64,000 bases of DNA, from assembly GCF_008831545.1 (NCBI RefSeq), contig NZ_CP044524.1, positions 467,769-531,768 of the forward strand, read 5' to 3'. The notes under the pieces are model-generated. The model searched no databases, was not told the DNA's origin, and saw only the letters and a list, made by a program, of their open reading frames with translations. The first letter of the stretch is position 1, and the number at the start of each line of letters is the position of its first letter. Source of the stretch: Halorussus halophilus. GTDB taxonomy: Archaea; Halobacteriota; Halobacteria; Halobacteriales; Haladaptataceae. Shown piece after piece: positions 50,296 to 60,018 of this stretch. The position numbers and the translations under genes are program-made.

Positions 50296-50967
50296 ATGAG
50301 CGAAGCCGACACGATGCGACGCGCGTCGCAGACCACCCGTCGGGGCTTCCTCCGTGGGACGGCAGGCGTCGGCGTGGCCGCAACTGTCGCGGCCACACCC
50401 GCCGCGACCGGACGAGCGAGCGCCAGCGAAGGAGCAGACCTCGACGCGTGGTTCGAGAAGACCACGAACTACGACGGCGTCGTGGACGAGACCGGCAACG
50501 ACGAAGTTACCATCAGCGTCGGCTCAGACGCGAACGGCGGTGCGTTCGGATTCGGCCCGGCGGCCGTCCGCGTTGACCCCGGCACGACAGTCGTCTGGGA
50601 GTGGACCGGCGAGGGCGGCAGTCACAACGTCGTCGCCGCGGACGGCTCCTTCGAGAGCGAGATGACAGGCGAGAAGGGACACACCTTCGAACACACCGTC
50701 GAGTCGGAGGGCGTCGTCAAGTACGCCTGCCAGCCGCACGACCCGATGGGAATGCGAGGCGCGCTCGTCGTCGGCGACGCGGCAGTCGGAGTCGGAGCGA
50801 GCGGCGACGGCATGACGCTGACCCCCGAGACGACCGCAGTCGGCGGAAGCATCCTGCTCTCCCTGCTCTCGCCGCTGGTGTTCGGGGCGTTCCTCTACGG
50901 TCGCAGTCGCGGCAAGCGCGAGACGACTCACTCGCCGGGAATGGTCGAAGGCGCTAGCAAGCGGTGA
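50296..50967 (+). CDS. Membrane-anchored halocyanin (blue copper protein)
   Basis: A 223-residue protein. TTRRGFLRGTAGVGVAATVA is a Tat signal. The cupredoxin domain (about residues 45-150) has GSHNVVA with the first His and YACQPHDPMGMRG with Cys, His and Met of the type-1 copper site. A C-terminal membrane helix (ILLSLLSPLVFGAFLYG) anchors it outside, followed by a basic tail. Halocyanins carry electrons between respiratory complexes. It starts 1 bp after the oxidase stop, so it is the probable electron donor or acceptor of that enzyme. Confidence 0.92.
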   Translation: MSEADTMRRASQTTRRGFLRGTAGVGVAATVAATPAATGRASASEGADLDAWFEKTTNYDGVVDETGNDEVTISVGSDANGGAFGFGPAAVRVDPGTTVVWEWTGEGGSHNVVAADGSFESEMTGEKGHTFEHTVESEGVVKYACQPHDPMGMRGALVVGDAAVGVGASGDGMTLTPETTAVGGSILLSLLSPLVFGAFLYGRSRGKRETTHSPGMVEGASKR

Positions 50968-51057
50968 GCGCAGAATTGGGAACAAAAGATACCGAGCGGA
51001 CGAGAAACAGCGAGCGGACGAGACGGCGAGAGAGAAAGCGAACGAATCGGCTCCCGA

Positions 51058-52128
51058 CTACGACGTTTCGACGTGCCGACTTTTTCTGGGTTGCTCGTAC
51101 GGGTTCGACTCTGCCGCAAGGTCGCGCAGGCGAGCGATTCGCTCCTCGGTCGGCGGGTGCGTCTCGACAGAGAGCGGCACCGTCGCGCCCTCGGGGTCTT
51201 CGTCCTCCCCGGAGAGGCCGTGGGGCATGAAACACAGTTCGCGCACGCCGCCGACTCGTGCGTCCGAGTCCGGCCGCGCGGGCGCGGCCTCGTCCAACTG
51301 TTCGAGCGCGCTCGCCATCGCGGCGGGCTTGCCGGTGATGAGTGCGCCAGCACGGTCGGCGACGAACTCCCGGTCCCGCGAGAGCGTCGCGCTCAGATAG
51401 ACGACCGGCGTCGCCAGCGCGCCGAGCGCCACACCACCGAACAGCACCGAGAAGCCGACGAACCCTGCGAACGCGAGTACCGACGCGAACGTGAACGGTT
51501 CCACGCCGATCATCGTCGTGCTGGCCGCGTAGCCGAGAATACTGGCGACGACGAGACCGACCGATTTGAGCGCTGACGACCCGACGGAGAACAGCGAGTA
51601 CTCCTTGCTCGCCAGCGCGGGGAGGAACGTCGCTAGCGTCATCACGCTGGCGTCTCGATTGCGAACGTGTGCGAGTTCGTGGGCCAACACGGCGTCTAAC
51701 TCGTCGCCCGAAAGCGTGTCGAGCAGTCCCGTCGAGACTACGACCGTGGCCTCGGAGACGCCGCCGACGGTGAAGCAGTTCGGCACGTCGGTGTCGGCGA
51801 CGGCGAGCGTCGGCACCGCGAGGTCGGCCGATTGGGCGAGGCGACCGAGTCGCGCGTGCAGGTCGGGATACTCAGTCGAATCGACTACTTCGGCGTCAGT
51901 CTCGGCGAGCGTCTCTTTGCGGGTGTAGCGCAGTTGTGCCCACGCGACGGCGGCCGTCGCGGGCACGAGCAACGCGAGCAGGCCGACGAGCGAGGCCGAC
52001 TCGGGAATTACTGGCGCGAACCACGGTCGCAGGAGCGAGGCGAGCGTGGCCACGAAGAGGGCGTCCAGCGCCAGCACGACCGCGAGCGTCGCGGCGATGC
52101 GTGCGGTGAGGTCAGTATCTCGGGTCAT
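51058..52128 (-). CDS. M48 (HtpX-like) membrane zinc metalloprotease
   Basis: A 356-residue protein. Two N-terminal helices (about 10-30 and 45-65) precede HELAHVRNRD with the zinc site His150-Glu151-His154. Two further helices lie at about 175-195 and 200-225. DREFVADRAGALITGKPAAMASALEQ contains the third ligand Glu (REFVADR). The C-terminal part ends FMPHGLSGEDEDPEGATVPLSVETHPPTEERIARLRDL. It is more canonical HtpX in length than the paralogue at 16062. It faces the MCO/halocyanin genes tail to tail. Confidence 0.9.
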   Translation of the reverse strand: MTRDTDLTARIAATLAVVLALDALFVATLASLLRPWFAPVIPESASLVGLLALLVPATAAVAWAQLRYTRKETLAETDAEVVDSTEYPDLHARLGRLAQSADLAVPTLAVADTDVPNCFTVGGVSEATVVVSTGLLDTLSGDELDAVLAHELAHVRNRDASVMTLATFLPALASKEYSLFSVGSSALKSVGLVVASILGYAASTTMIGVEPFTFASVLAFAGFVGFSVLFGGVALGALATPVVYLSATLSRDREFVADRAGALITGKPAAMASALEQLDEAAPARPDSDARVGGVRELCFMPHGLSGEDEDPEGATVPLSVETHPPTEERIARLRDLAAESNPYEQPRKSRHVETS

Positions 52129-52172
52129 TGGGGGCAGGGACCGTTCGCTTCTTCATTGGAGAAGGAGGAAGA

Positions 52173-52179
52173 TATATTT
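52173..52179 (+). promoter_or_regulatory. TATA element fixing the GTG start of the DUF4129-like gene
   Basis: TATATTT lies 26-32 nt before the GTG at 52205, so transcription should start at or next to that codon. The longer upstream frame lies in the region of the divergent protease gene. Confidence 0.6.
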
Positions 52180-52204
52180 GACTGAAAGGTTTACGTTTTC
52201 TCCC

Positions 52205-53266
52205 GTGGGACACAACCGCCGCCACGCCGCCCTCGCGACCCTCTGTGTGTTCGCGGTCCTGTTAGCCGCTTCCCTCTTCCCCGCTAGTGGTTTCGGAGCC
52301 TATCCGGCCGGAGTGTGGAGCGACAGCGGGACCGGCGCGCCCGACGGAGAGGCGACCGTCGGTCCGACGACGACCGTGGATTTCTCGACGACGACCGAAT
52401 CGACGGCCGACACTTCGACGACGGACACCGGTGAGACGACGGACGGCACGACGACTACAGCAACGACTACCGAACGGACTACGACTGCCGCCTCCGATAG
52501 TGATTACGACGACGGCGGGTTCGACGGCGAGGGCGTGAAGACGTTCTTCCTCCTCTTCGGCGTCCTCTTTCTCGGACTCGTCGGGGTCGGCTTCCTTCGC
52601 GGAACCCTCGCCACTGCGAGCGCCAGCGGAGCCTTCCCGTTCACCATCACGATTCGCGGGGTACCGCTCGGCGACCTCGTCGGTGGCCTCCCCGAGCGGA
52701 CGATGACGTTCATCGTCGGCTTCTCGTCGTCGATGCCGCAGTTGCTCGACGACACCGCCAACCTGACGAGCGAAGTCGGCAAGGGCCTCGCCATGGTGCT
52801 TTCCGGCACCGGCAGTGCTATCGGGAAAATCGCCAGCGCGAGCGCAGGCGGTCTCGTCGCGGCGTTCACCGCCGTGCCGCGCGCGCTCTCCGGATTCTCG
52901 GGAGCGTCGAGTATCTTCTCGGGCATGAGCATGCCGAGCATCGGCCGCGACTCTTCGAGCGGGAGTCGGTCCAGTTCCGACTCGTCGCCCGACAGTCCGG
53001 AACCGGAGGAGACCCGCCCGCCGACCATCGAGGAGGCGTGGGAGACCATGGCCGACCGCGTGTTCGTGCGTAACCGACGAGCGCGGACGCCAGAAGAGTT
53101 CGCCCGCGCCGCGGTCGAACGTGGCTACCCCGACGAGGCAGTTCGGAAACTGACGGACGTGTTCCAAGAAGTTCGATACGGCCGCCGGTCCAGAGACGAC
53201 AGGACCCCGAGGGCGCGGTCGGCGCTCGACCGCATCAAGCGCTACTGGGACGGTGACGACGAATGA
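52205..53266 (+). CDS. DUF4129-like membrane protein, first gene of the envelope module
   Basis: From GTG 52205 (VGHNRRHAALATLCVFAVLL) the protein has 353 residues. A signal/membrane helix is followed by a Thr/Ser-rich low-complexity stretch (about residues 40-100) and a second membrane helix (FFLLFGVLFLGLVGVGFL). The C-terminal IEEAWETMADRVFVRNRRARTPEEFARAAVERGYPDEAVRKLTDVFQEVRYG matches the DUF4129 pattern found beside transglutaminase/MoxR genes. Its role is likely in envelope assembly. It overlaps the next gene by 4 bp. Confidence 0.7.
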   Translation: MGHNRRHAALATLCVFAVLLAASLFPASGFGAYPAGVWSDSGTGAPDGEATVGPTTTVDFSTTTESTADTSTTDTGETTDGTTTTATTTERTTTAASDSDYDDGGFDGEGVKTFFLLFGVLFLGLVGVGFLRGTLATASASGAFPFTITIRGVPLGDLVGGLPERTMTFIVGFSSSMPQLLDDTANLTSEVGKGLAMVLSGTGSAIGKIASASAGGLVAAFTAVPRALSGFSGASSIFSGMSMPSIGRDSSSGSRSSSDSSPDSPEPEETRPPTIEEAWETMADRVFVRNRRARTPEEFARAAVERGYPDEAVRKLTDVFQEVRYGRRSRDDRTPRARSALDRIKRYWDGDDE

Positions 53267-54183
53267 ACCTCCTGCGCGATAGGAACCTCGCGCTGGTCGG
53301 TACCGTGTCCCTACTGCTCGCGCTTGGCGTCGCGTTCGTGCCGAGCGTGGCCGCCCTCCTGCGACCACTTGCAGGGCTGACGGGGCAAGGGACCGTACTA
53401 CTGGTCGGTGCCGTCGCGGGCCTGCTCGGCCTCTGGTCGTTCAAGCAGGGCGTCGGCGACACCGACGAAGCAGACCTCTGGACGCCGCAGAAGCTACCGG
53501 AGCGCGCCTACTACGACGAACATCGGACCGCAGGCGCGGACGTAGACTCCGTGCTAGACGAAGAAGAAGTGATGGCTGGTCCACGAAACGAAGCCCGCAG
53601 TCGCATCCGAAAGACGGCCGTCTCGGTGGTCGCCAACGCACAAGACTGTAGCGGCGGCGAAGCGAACGGGCGACTCAACGACGGGTCGTGGACCGACGAC
53701 CCACGAGCGGCCGCCTTCTTCGCCGAGCGCGGCGTCGCCGACGTTCCGCTTCGCGCGCGAATTCGAGACTGGGCCAGCGGCGAAGCGTTCGAGCGGCAGG
53801 CCCGCCACGCCGTCGCGGAGATGGAGCGACTCGCCACCACCGACATCGAGAGTCGCCGACGGCCCCAGCACACGGGGCTGTTCGCCGACGACGACGAGAG
53901 CGTGCCGATAGCTGGCGAAGATTTAGGTGAGATTTACAACAAGTCGGACGGGACGAGCGACTCGTCCGCGAACGACTCCGCAGAATCCGAGCGCGACGCT
54001 ACGGAGTCTCGCTCGGAGCAGTTGGGAGACGAACCCCCACTCACGCCGGAGATGCGAGCGACCCAATCCAAGAGCGGGAATCAGCAAATAGACGACGAAC
54101 TGAACCGAGAGCGAGACGACCCCGACGGCGACAAAGCACTACAGCAACAGCTGCTCGCCGACGACTTGGAGGGGAGCCAATGA
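53263..54183 (+). CDS. DUF7269-type membrane protein
   Basis: A 306-residue protein. Two N-terminal helices (MNLLRDRNLALVGTVSLLLALG and GTVLLVGAVAGLLGLWSF) are followed by a soluble part with RNEARSRIRKTAVSVV and RARIRDWASGEAFERQARHAVAEMERLATTD. A highly acidic, low-complexity tail follows. I recall this as the DUF7269 family of haloarchaea (unverified). It overlaps both neighbours by 4 bp, so the module is one operon. Confidence 0.65.
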   Translation: MNLLRDRNLALVGTVSLLLALGVAFVPSVAALLRPLAGLTGQGTVLLVGAVAGLLGLWSFKQGVGDTDEADLWTPQKLPERAYYDEHRTAGADVDSVLDEEEVMAGPRNEARSRIRKTAVSVVANAQDCSGGEANGRLNDGSWTDDPRAAAFFAERGVADVPLRARIRDWASGEAFERQARHAVAEMERLATTDIESRRRPQHTGLFADDDESVPIAGEDLGEIYNKSDGTSDSSANDSAESERDATESRSEQLGDEPPLTPEMRATQSKSGNQQIDDELNRERDDPDGDKALQQQLLADDLEGSQ

Positions 54184-55607
54184 GCGGTGAAGTCGTCGCG
54201 GTACTGGTCGGCGGCGTCACCGTCGCGGCGCTCTACCTGCTCGTGTTTGGCGCGTCGGCGTCGTACAGCCGAAACGACCCGCACGGAGACGGCGACAGAG
54301 ACGACAGCGGCGTCCTCGACTCCGGCCCGCGCTGGAACGCAGGTCTCACCGTCGCCCTGCTCACTGGGGCCGCTGGAGTTCTCCTCCAGAATCCCGCCAT
54401 CTTCCTCTCGTCGGTGGTCGGCTTCGCGTACGCCGCCTACCAGTACGGCTCTCGCTCGCCGGACCTCGACGTGAGCGTCACCCGAACCGTGGACGACCAC
54501 ACGCCGGTTCCGAGTAGCGACGTGAACGTCTCGGTGACCGTGACCAACGAGAGCGAGCGAACGCTGGCCGACCTCCGCGTCGTGGACGGTGTCCCCGACC
54601 AACTCGAAGTCGCCTCGGGGTCGCCGCGCCACGCGACGAGTCTGCGCCCCGGCGAGAGCGAGACGTTCGACTACGCGCTCACTGCGCGGCGCGGCGAACA
54701 TCGATTCGGCAAGACGACGCTCGTCGCCAAGAACCTGAGCGGCGCGTCCGAACAGCGCGACGAACGAGACGCACGCGACACCGACATGGACATCGAACAC
54801 TCCACCATCACCTGCGAGACGCGCGCCGAAGAAGTTCCCCTTCCCTCCCGCACCTCGTCGTATCCGGGCCACATAACGACCGACTCGGGCGGCGAGGGCG
54901 TGGAGTTCTACGCGACTCGGGAGTACCGACCCGGCGACCCCCTCTCGCGCGTCGATTGGAAGCGCGTCGCCAGAACGGGCGAGATGACGACCGTCGAATT
55001 CCGCGAGACGCGGGCGGCGACTGTGGTCGTCGTCGTGGACGTTCGGACGCTGGCCCACGTCACCCGAAAAGACGGCGAACCGGACGCCGTGGAACTAGGC
55101 GCGTACGCCGCCGAACGACTCTCGGACGCACTGCTTCAGCAGAACAACCGCGTCGGACTCGCGCTGTTCGGCCCGACCGAGGAGTATCTCGAACCGTCGG
55201 GCGGCACCGAACAGGCCGCTCGCATTCGGGCGATGCTCCGAGAGACGCCGGAACCGAGAGAACAGTCGGTCGGTCTGTTCAGCGACCGACGCCGGACGCG
55301 CGCGAACCGACAGCGGTTCGAGACGCTCCGCAAGCGACTGCCCGACGCGGCCCAAATCGTCTACCTCTCGCCGATGTTGGACGAGGGCGCAGTGGACATG
55401 GTCGAGCGATTCGAAGCGTACGGCCACCCCGTCACCGTCGTCAGTCCCAACGTGACGGGTGATACGACCGGTGGCACCGTCGAGCGACTGGACCGCGAGG
55501 AGCGACTCTCCGCCGTTCGCGGTGGCGGCGTTCGCACGATAGACTGGTCACCGGACGAACCGATTCGTACGGCCATCGCCGCGGCCACCGCGGGGTGGTC
55601 CCAATGA
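54180..55607 (+). CDS. DUF58-domain protein (module A)
   Basis: A 475-residue protein with two N-terminal membrane helices (about 5-25 and 55-85). A CARDB-like beta domain follows (DVNVSVTVTNESERTLADLRVVDGVPDQLEV). The DUF58 core carries GGEGVEFYATREYRPGDPLSRVDWKRVARTGEMTTVEFRE, then a VWA-like strand AATVVVVVDVRTL. The usual DxSxS metal site is not present (DVRTL instead). DUF58 proteins act with MoxR ATPases to remodel membrane or metal-protein complexes. The overlaps at both ends tie it to DUF7269 and DUF7519. A paralogue lies at 62869. Confidence 0.88.
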   Translation: MSGEVVAVLVGGVTVAALYLLVFGASASYSRNDPHGDGDRDDSGVLDSGPRWNAGLTVALLTGAAGVLLQNPAIFLSSVVGFAYAAYQYGSRSPDLDVSVTRTVDDHTPVPSSDVNVSVTVTNESERTLADLRVVDGVPDQLEVASGSPRHATSLRPGESETFDYALTARRGEHRFGKTTLVAKNLSGASEQRDERDARDTDMDIEHSTITCETRAEEVPLPSRTSSYPGHITTDSGGEGVEFYATREYRPGDPLSRVDWKRVARTGEMTTVEFRETRAATVVVVVDVRTLAHVTRKDGEPDAVELGAYAAERLSDALLQQNNRVGLALFGPTEEYLEPSGGTEQAARIRAMLRETPEPREQSVGLFSDRRRTRANRQRFETLRKRLPDAAQIVYLSPMLDEGAVDMVERFEAYGHPVTVVSPNVTGDTTGGTVERLDREERLSAVRGGGVRTIDWSPDEPIRTAIAAATAGWSQ

Positions 55608-57079
55608 GTACCGCGAACAACTTCGAACGCGGCGCGACCCGATTCAGTTCGACCGTCGCGGCACTCGTCGCCGTACTCGTCGGTCTCGGACTCGGCGTCG
55701 CCACCGACACGACGGCCAGCGTCCTCGGCGTCCTCGCCGGGGCCGTACTGGTCGCGCTCGGCGTCCGTGCGCTCCAGCGCGAGTCGAACGACCGACGCGC
55801 GGCCGGGAGTCTCGGCCTCGTCGTCGGCACCGTCGCGTTCGCCGTCGCCGCGCTATTCGGCGAGGCGGTCGCGGTGCTGGTCGGCCTCGCAGTCACGGCA
55901 GTGGTCGTCAACGCCACCGTCGATTTGGACGAGGCAGTCGCCAAGCCCGTCCGACAGACGACGTGGCGCTCGGCGACCGTGCTGGCGGTGGGTGCAGTCC
56001 TCGCGGTGGGCCTGCACGCGAACGTATTCACCACGAGCGCGGGCCTGCTGACGACCGGCATCGTCGAGATTGCGACGACCCACGACCTCGCGCGACTCGT
56101 CGCGTTGCAGGTCGAGATACTCGCCATCGGCGAGTTGCTGTTCTGGGCGGTGCCGGTGCTGGACCGCTGGCTCCCCGCAGACAGCGACGTTCGCGAGGCG
56201 ATGCTCGAACGCATCGACCTCCGCGTCGAGAACGTCCCGCGAATCTACTGGGCGTTCCTCGGCGGGCAGTTCGTGCTCGCGATGACGACGTGGGGGCCGC
56301 GCTGGTTCGCCGGGTTCCTCGGCGTGCTGGGACCGATGGGCGACGCGGTGCAGTGGCTGTTGCGCTCGGGCGTGCTACATCTCCCGGTCGCCACAGTCCT
56401 GCTCGGACTCCTCGTCGTCCTCGTCGCCCGAATGATTCAGTGGCTGTTCGTCGGCTGGGCGGGGTCGAGTCCCCCGCGAACGCTCGCCCACGCGACGGGC
56501 GGCATCGTGGTCGTCCCGATTGCGGGCGTCCTCGCACTCGCACCCTTCGCGGGGCCGGTCACGGAGACGCTCTCGCGGGCAGGTTGGAGCCAGACGGTCG
56601 CGTCGCTCGGCACGAGCGCCACCCTGCTCGGCGTCGTCGCGACCACGCTGTTCGCGGTCGCCATCCTGCGAACGGTGGTGTTCCGCGTTATCGGCCCGTG
56701 GGTGACGACCGACGCCGCGGGCGGTTTCGCGGTCGGTGCGGCCCTGCTGTTCGTCGCGGCACTCGTCGCCGCCGAAACCGGCGCGGCCCCGCTGGTCGTC
56801 TTCGCGACGGTCGCTGGCGCGCTGGTCGTCCACGACCTCGGCGGCAACGCCGCGGAACTCGGGTCCCAAATCGGACGCGTGGCCGAGACCAGAACCGGCG
56901 AGGTCGCCCATACCGTGGGCGGACTGGCCGTCGCGGCGGTCGGCATCGTGTTGGCGACTGTCAGTGCCTACGTCCTCGGCCCGATTTCGACCGCGGCGGT
57001 TCCGGCGTGGCGCGCTCGACTGGCGCTCGTGTTAGTGCTGGTCGCCGTGGTGGCGTTCGTGGCGCTCATCAAGGAGTAG
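55604..57079 (+). CDS. DUF7519-type polytopic membrane protein (module A)
   Basis: From ATG 55604 the protein has 491 residues and about ten to twelve hydrophobic helices. DDHLARLVALQVEILAIGELLFWAVPVLDRW-like sequence (the protein has TTHDLARLVALQVE) and a late SRAGWSQTVASLGTSATLLGVVAT are notable. The family is recalled as DUF7519 (unverified), which usually adjoins DUF58. The fold is not recognised, and no transport motif is evident. A paralogue is at 61187 on the opposite strand. The start overlaps DUF58 by 4 bp. Confidence 0.7.
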   Translation: MSTANNFERGATRFSSTVAALVAVLVGLGLGVATDTTASVLGVLAGAVLVALGVRALQRESNDRRAAGSLGLVVGTVAFAVAALFGEAVAVLVGLAVTAVVVNATVDLDEAVAKPVRQTTWRSATVLAVGAVLAVGLHANVFTTSAGLLTTGIVEIATTHDLARLVALQVEILAIGELLFWAVPVLDRWLPADSDVREAMLERIDLRVENVPRIYWAFLGGQFVLAMTTWGPRWFAGFLGVLGPMGDAVQWLLRSGVLHLPVATVLLGLLVVLVARMIQWLFVGWAGSSPPRTLAHATGGIVVVPIAGVLALAPFAGPVTETLSRAGWSQTVASLGTSATLLGVVATTLFAVAILRTVVFRVIGPWVTTDAAGGFAVGAALLFVAALVAAETGAAPLVVFATVAGALVVHDLGGNAAELGSQIGRVAETRTGEVAHTVGGLAVAAVGIVLATVSAYVLGPISTAAVPAWRARLALVLVLVAVVAFVALIKE

Positions 57080-57184
57080 CCACTCCACCTGACGTTCTTT
57101 TCTGACGCCAAACGTGACAGGTCGCGCGAGTTTCTAAAGTCTGCTTCAGATAACTACTCCCGGCGAGTCGTGGACGGTCAGAGC

Positions 57185-58453
57185 ATGTCCATCTCTGGGT
57201 GGCGACTCGTCGTCGTGGTCGGCGTGGTAGTTCTTACTGCCGCGGCAGTCGCAGTCGGCGTCAGTGGCGTCGGCGTGAGCACCCCGAGTATGTCGAACGC
57301 GTCCCCTTCGCCGACCAGTATCGACGCTTGCACGACGATTACGTCGCCCGGCACGTACGAACTGTCGCGGGACGTGGCGACCCGGACTCGCGAGTCGTGC
57401 ATCGACATTCGAGCAGACGACGTCGAGTTGGACGGCGCAGGCCACGCGATAGACGGCCGGTCGCTCAGGGACAGTTCGACCGCCGTCGTTGTCGGCGCGC
57501 ATCGGACGCGCTCGAACGTCACGGTCCGAAATATCGAGGTTCGGAACTGGGTGTACGGGGTCTCCGTGGTGAACGCCAGCGAAACTACTGTCGAAGGCGT
57601 CCGGACTTCACGAACGGTCGAGGGCGTCACGGTGGAGAACTCCTCGGACGTGACGGTCGCCGACTCGACTATCTCGAACGGCTTCGTCGGAATTTCAGTC
57701 GTCCACTCGCGACGAGTTGCCGTCCGGAAGACAGTCGTAGAGACGCAAGCTTCGATTGGCTTCTCCGTAATCGACTCTACTGACGTCGCTATCACGAACT
57801 CGTCCGGAAGAAGCAACCACGTCGGCGTCGCGCTGTTCGACACGACTCGCGTCCACGTCATCGGCGCGACGATAACCGAGAGTTCGGCGGTCGGCGTCAC
57901 CGTCAGGAACACTCGACAGACGCGGATTTCGGAGAGTCGGTTGGACAACGCAGGCGTCACGACGACCACGATGAGTGGCCGAGTCCCCCGACGCTACACG
58001 TCGCGTGACCTCGCGCTCCGGAACTCTGCCCGAGAGACGGTTCGAAACCTCTCCCTCGCCGGGACGACTGTCTCGCTCTCCGGTGACGACCTGTTGCTCA
58101 CCGGGACGTCAGACACGTCGGAGCGGGACGAGTCCGACGACGCCAGCGACTCGAATGCCAACGAGTGGAGACCGGTGACAGACCCGGTGACGGTAACTCC
58201 TTACGGCAGCGACAGTCGTCTCTGGCTCACAGTCCAGTACAGCGATGCTGCAGTTCGAGAGGCCAAAGTCGAGGAAGAGTCGCTTCGCGTGCTGGAATGT
58301 CGGGACGACGACTGCTCGCGCACAACGGGAGAACAGCGGCTGAGCTCGGGAAGGAACGCCGTCTCTGTGGAGGGCCACCGAATCGACCACGAAGTCGATT
58401 TCCTGCTCGTCGGCGTTCCATCGCGACGTCCGTCCGCGGTTTCGACACGGTAA
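57185..58453 (+). CDS. NosD-like right-handed beta-helix secreted protein
   Basis: A 422-residue protein. One N-terminal hydrophobic segment (WRLVVVVGVVVLTAAAVAVG) is followed by repeated 22-residue-type beta-helix rungs (NVTVRNIEVRNWVYGVSVVNASETTVEGV, then SSDVTVADSTISNGFVGISVVHSRRVAV). These resemble NosD and carbohydrate-binding beta-helix proteins. A terminal part ends in RVLECRDDDCSRTTGEQR. It is exported or membrane-tethered. ATG 57185 is used; GTG 57170 is another possibility. It lies about 105 bp after the DUF7519 gene. Confidence 0.75.
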   Translation: MSISGWRLVVVVGVVVLTAAAVAVGVSGVGVSTPSMSNASPSPTSIDACTTITSPGTYELSRDVATRTRESCIDIRADDVELDGAGHAIDGRSLRDSSTAVVVGAHRTRSNVTVRNIEVRNWVYGVSVVNASETTVEGVRTSRTVEGVTVENSSDVTVADSTISNGFVGISVVHSRRVAVRKTVVETQASIGFSVIDSTDVAITNSSGRSNHVGVALFDTTRVHVIGATITESSAVGVTVRNTRQTRISESRLDNAGVTTTTMSGRVPRRYTSRDLALRNSARETVRNLSLAGTTVSLSGDDLLLTGTSDTSERDESDDASDSNANEWRPVTDPVTVTPYGSDSRLWLTVQYSDAAVREAKVEEESLRVLECRDDDCSRTTGEQRLSSGRNAVSVEGHRIDHEVDFLLVGVPSRRPSAVSTR

Positions 58454-58530
58454 CAGCCGGGTATCGAACGTCGGGAAAATACGTTCGGCCGTCCAGTCTC
58501 CGCCTGCCGAAGGAGTGAAATCACACCGAA

Positions 58531-60018
58531 CTACTCTGGTAGTTCCTGCATCGTCGCCACGTCCCGGAACTCGAAGCGCGCTCCACCACTAGTGCTCTCC
58601 GTGACGGTGCACGTCCACTCGTACACCTCGGTGAGTTCGCGGACGAACGCCAGTCCTAATCCGGTCCCGCCCTGCCCGGCCGCAGTCGTGAATCCCGGTT
58701 CGAACACAGCGTTACGGTGTTCGGACGAAATACCGGTTCCGTCGTCGGCCACGTAGAAGCCAGTCGGGAGTTCACCGACCGTGATGGTGACCGACTCGGA
58801 CCCGTGTTCGACCGAGTTTTCGAACAGGTTTCTGAACAGATGCTGGATGTACGTCTCGTCCGCCTCTATCTCGCCGTCGAGTTCGAGTTCGAGTGTCGCA
58901 TCGGGCGCGTCCACCTCCTCCCACGCGGCTTGGGACGCGTCTGCGAGTTGCACTGTGGTACCCGTAGAGACCGCTTCGTGACCTCTCGCCACGACCAGCA
59001 TGACGTCCACCATGTCCTCGATGCGGTCGAACGCCTCCGTGACGTACTCGACGGCCTCCGGAGACGCCTCCTCCGGAAGCTGTTTGGCGTAAATCTGGCC
59101 GATAGCGGTGGGGTTCCGGAGTTCGTGTGCGAGCATGCTGGCGAAGCTATCGAGTCGCTCGTTCTGTCGTTCGAGTCGCTGTTCGCGTTCGTTGCGCTCG
59201 CTGACATCGCGGACGACGCCGACTCGGTCGTAGCTATCACCCTGCTCGGCCGGGAGGAGCGCGAAGGTCGCTTCGACTTCGATTCGTTCTCCGGACGCGG
59301 ACTTCAGCGTCCCCTCGTACGTTCCCACGTCAGAGTCCTCGGTCGTTCCCACGTTGGAATCCTCGGTCAGCAGTTCGTGTTGAATCTCGTCGGTAGACTT
59401 GGCAGCCTCTTCCAACACGAGCGATATGTTCGAGTCGAGTATCGCCTCGCGGTCGTACCCGACGAGTTTAGTGTAGGCTTCGTTCACGAGCGTGAACACG
59501 TCGTCTTCGTTCACGACGAAGATGCCGTCGTTGACCGTCTCGACGATTCGCTCGTACCGTTCGAGTTCGTGACTGTAGCGTTCCGCTTCTCGCTGTTTCT
59601 CCTCGGCGTTGCGCGCACGGGTTCTCGCCTTGGCATCGTGATATCCCATGCCGAGACCGGCGAGACTACCGAGGGCCGGGAGAATGAGAAAGTTTGCGAG
59701 TTCGTCGTTGAGACCTGCCGCGAGTTTGACGAACAGGATGATAGCCAGCATCACTCCGATACCGCCCAAGCACCACCGAGCCATTCTGGAGTACAGTTCG
59801 GGACGGATATCCATTTGGGGGAGCCGATAGCCCGCATAGACGAGAGCGAGTCCGGGACCGCCCACCAAGATAGAGATTATCAGTACCTCTCCAGACGTAC
59901 GGTCCAGTAGTGGCTTCACGAGTGGCATCCCGACTGCGATACCGAGGTAGAAGACACCGAGTGATAGAATAAATCGTCGTCCACCCACCCTTTTAAATAA
60001 ATGGGACAAATAACTCAT
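58531..60018 (-). CDS. Membrane PAS sensor histidine kinase
   Basis: A 495-residue protein. Four hydrophobic segments (about residues 15-130) form a membrane sensor part. A coiled coil (NAEEKQREAERYSHELERYERI) leads to a PAS domain (VNDGIFVVNEDDVFTLVNEAYTKLVGYD). The kinase core has phospho-His in SMLAHELRNPTA and the HATPase boxes NLFENSVEHG, VADDGTGIS and GGTGLGLAFV. It may sense an extracellular or membrane signal. A duplicated-looking EDSNVGTTEDSDVGTYEG loop lies in the PAS region. No regulator gene adjoins. Confidence 0.92.
   Translation of the reverse strand: MSYLSHLFKRVGGRRFILSLGVFYLGIAVGMPLVKPLLDRTSGEVLIISILVGGPGLALVYAGYRLPQMDIRPELYSRMARWCLGGIGVMLAIILFVKLAAGLNDELANFLILPALGSLAGLGMGYHDAKARTRARNAEEKQREAERYSHELERYERIVETVNDGIFVVNEDDVFTLVNEAYTKLVGYDREAILDSNISLVLEEAAKSTDEIQHELLTEDSNVGTTEDSDVGTYEGTLKSASGERIEVEATFALLPAEQGDSYDRVGVVRDVSERNEREQRLERQNERLDSFASMLAHELRNPTAIGQIYAKQLPEEASPEAVEYVTEAFDRIEDMVDVMLVVARGHEAVSTGTTVQLADASQAAWEEVDAPDATLELELDGEIEADETYIQHLFRNLFENSVEHGSESVTITVGELPTGFYVADDGTGISSEHRNAVFEPGFTTAAGQGGTGLGLAFVRELTEVYEWTCTVTESTSGGARFEFRDVATMQELPE

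Noticed and set aside
52046..52204. Upstream extension of the DUF4129-like protein
   Set aside because: It overlaps the divergent protease gene and lies before the TATA element; GTG 52205 is preferred.
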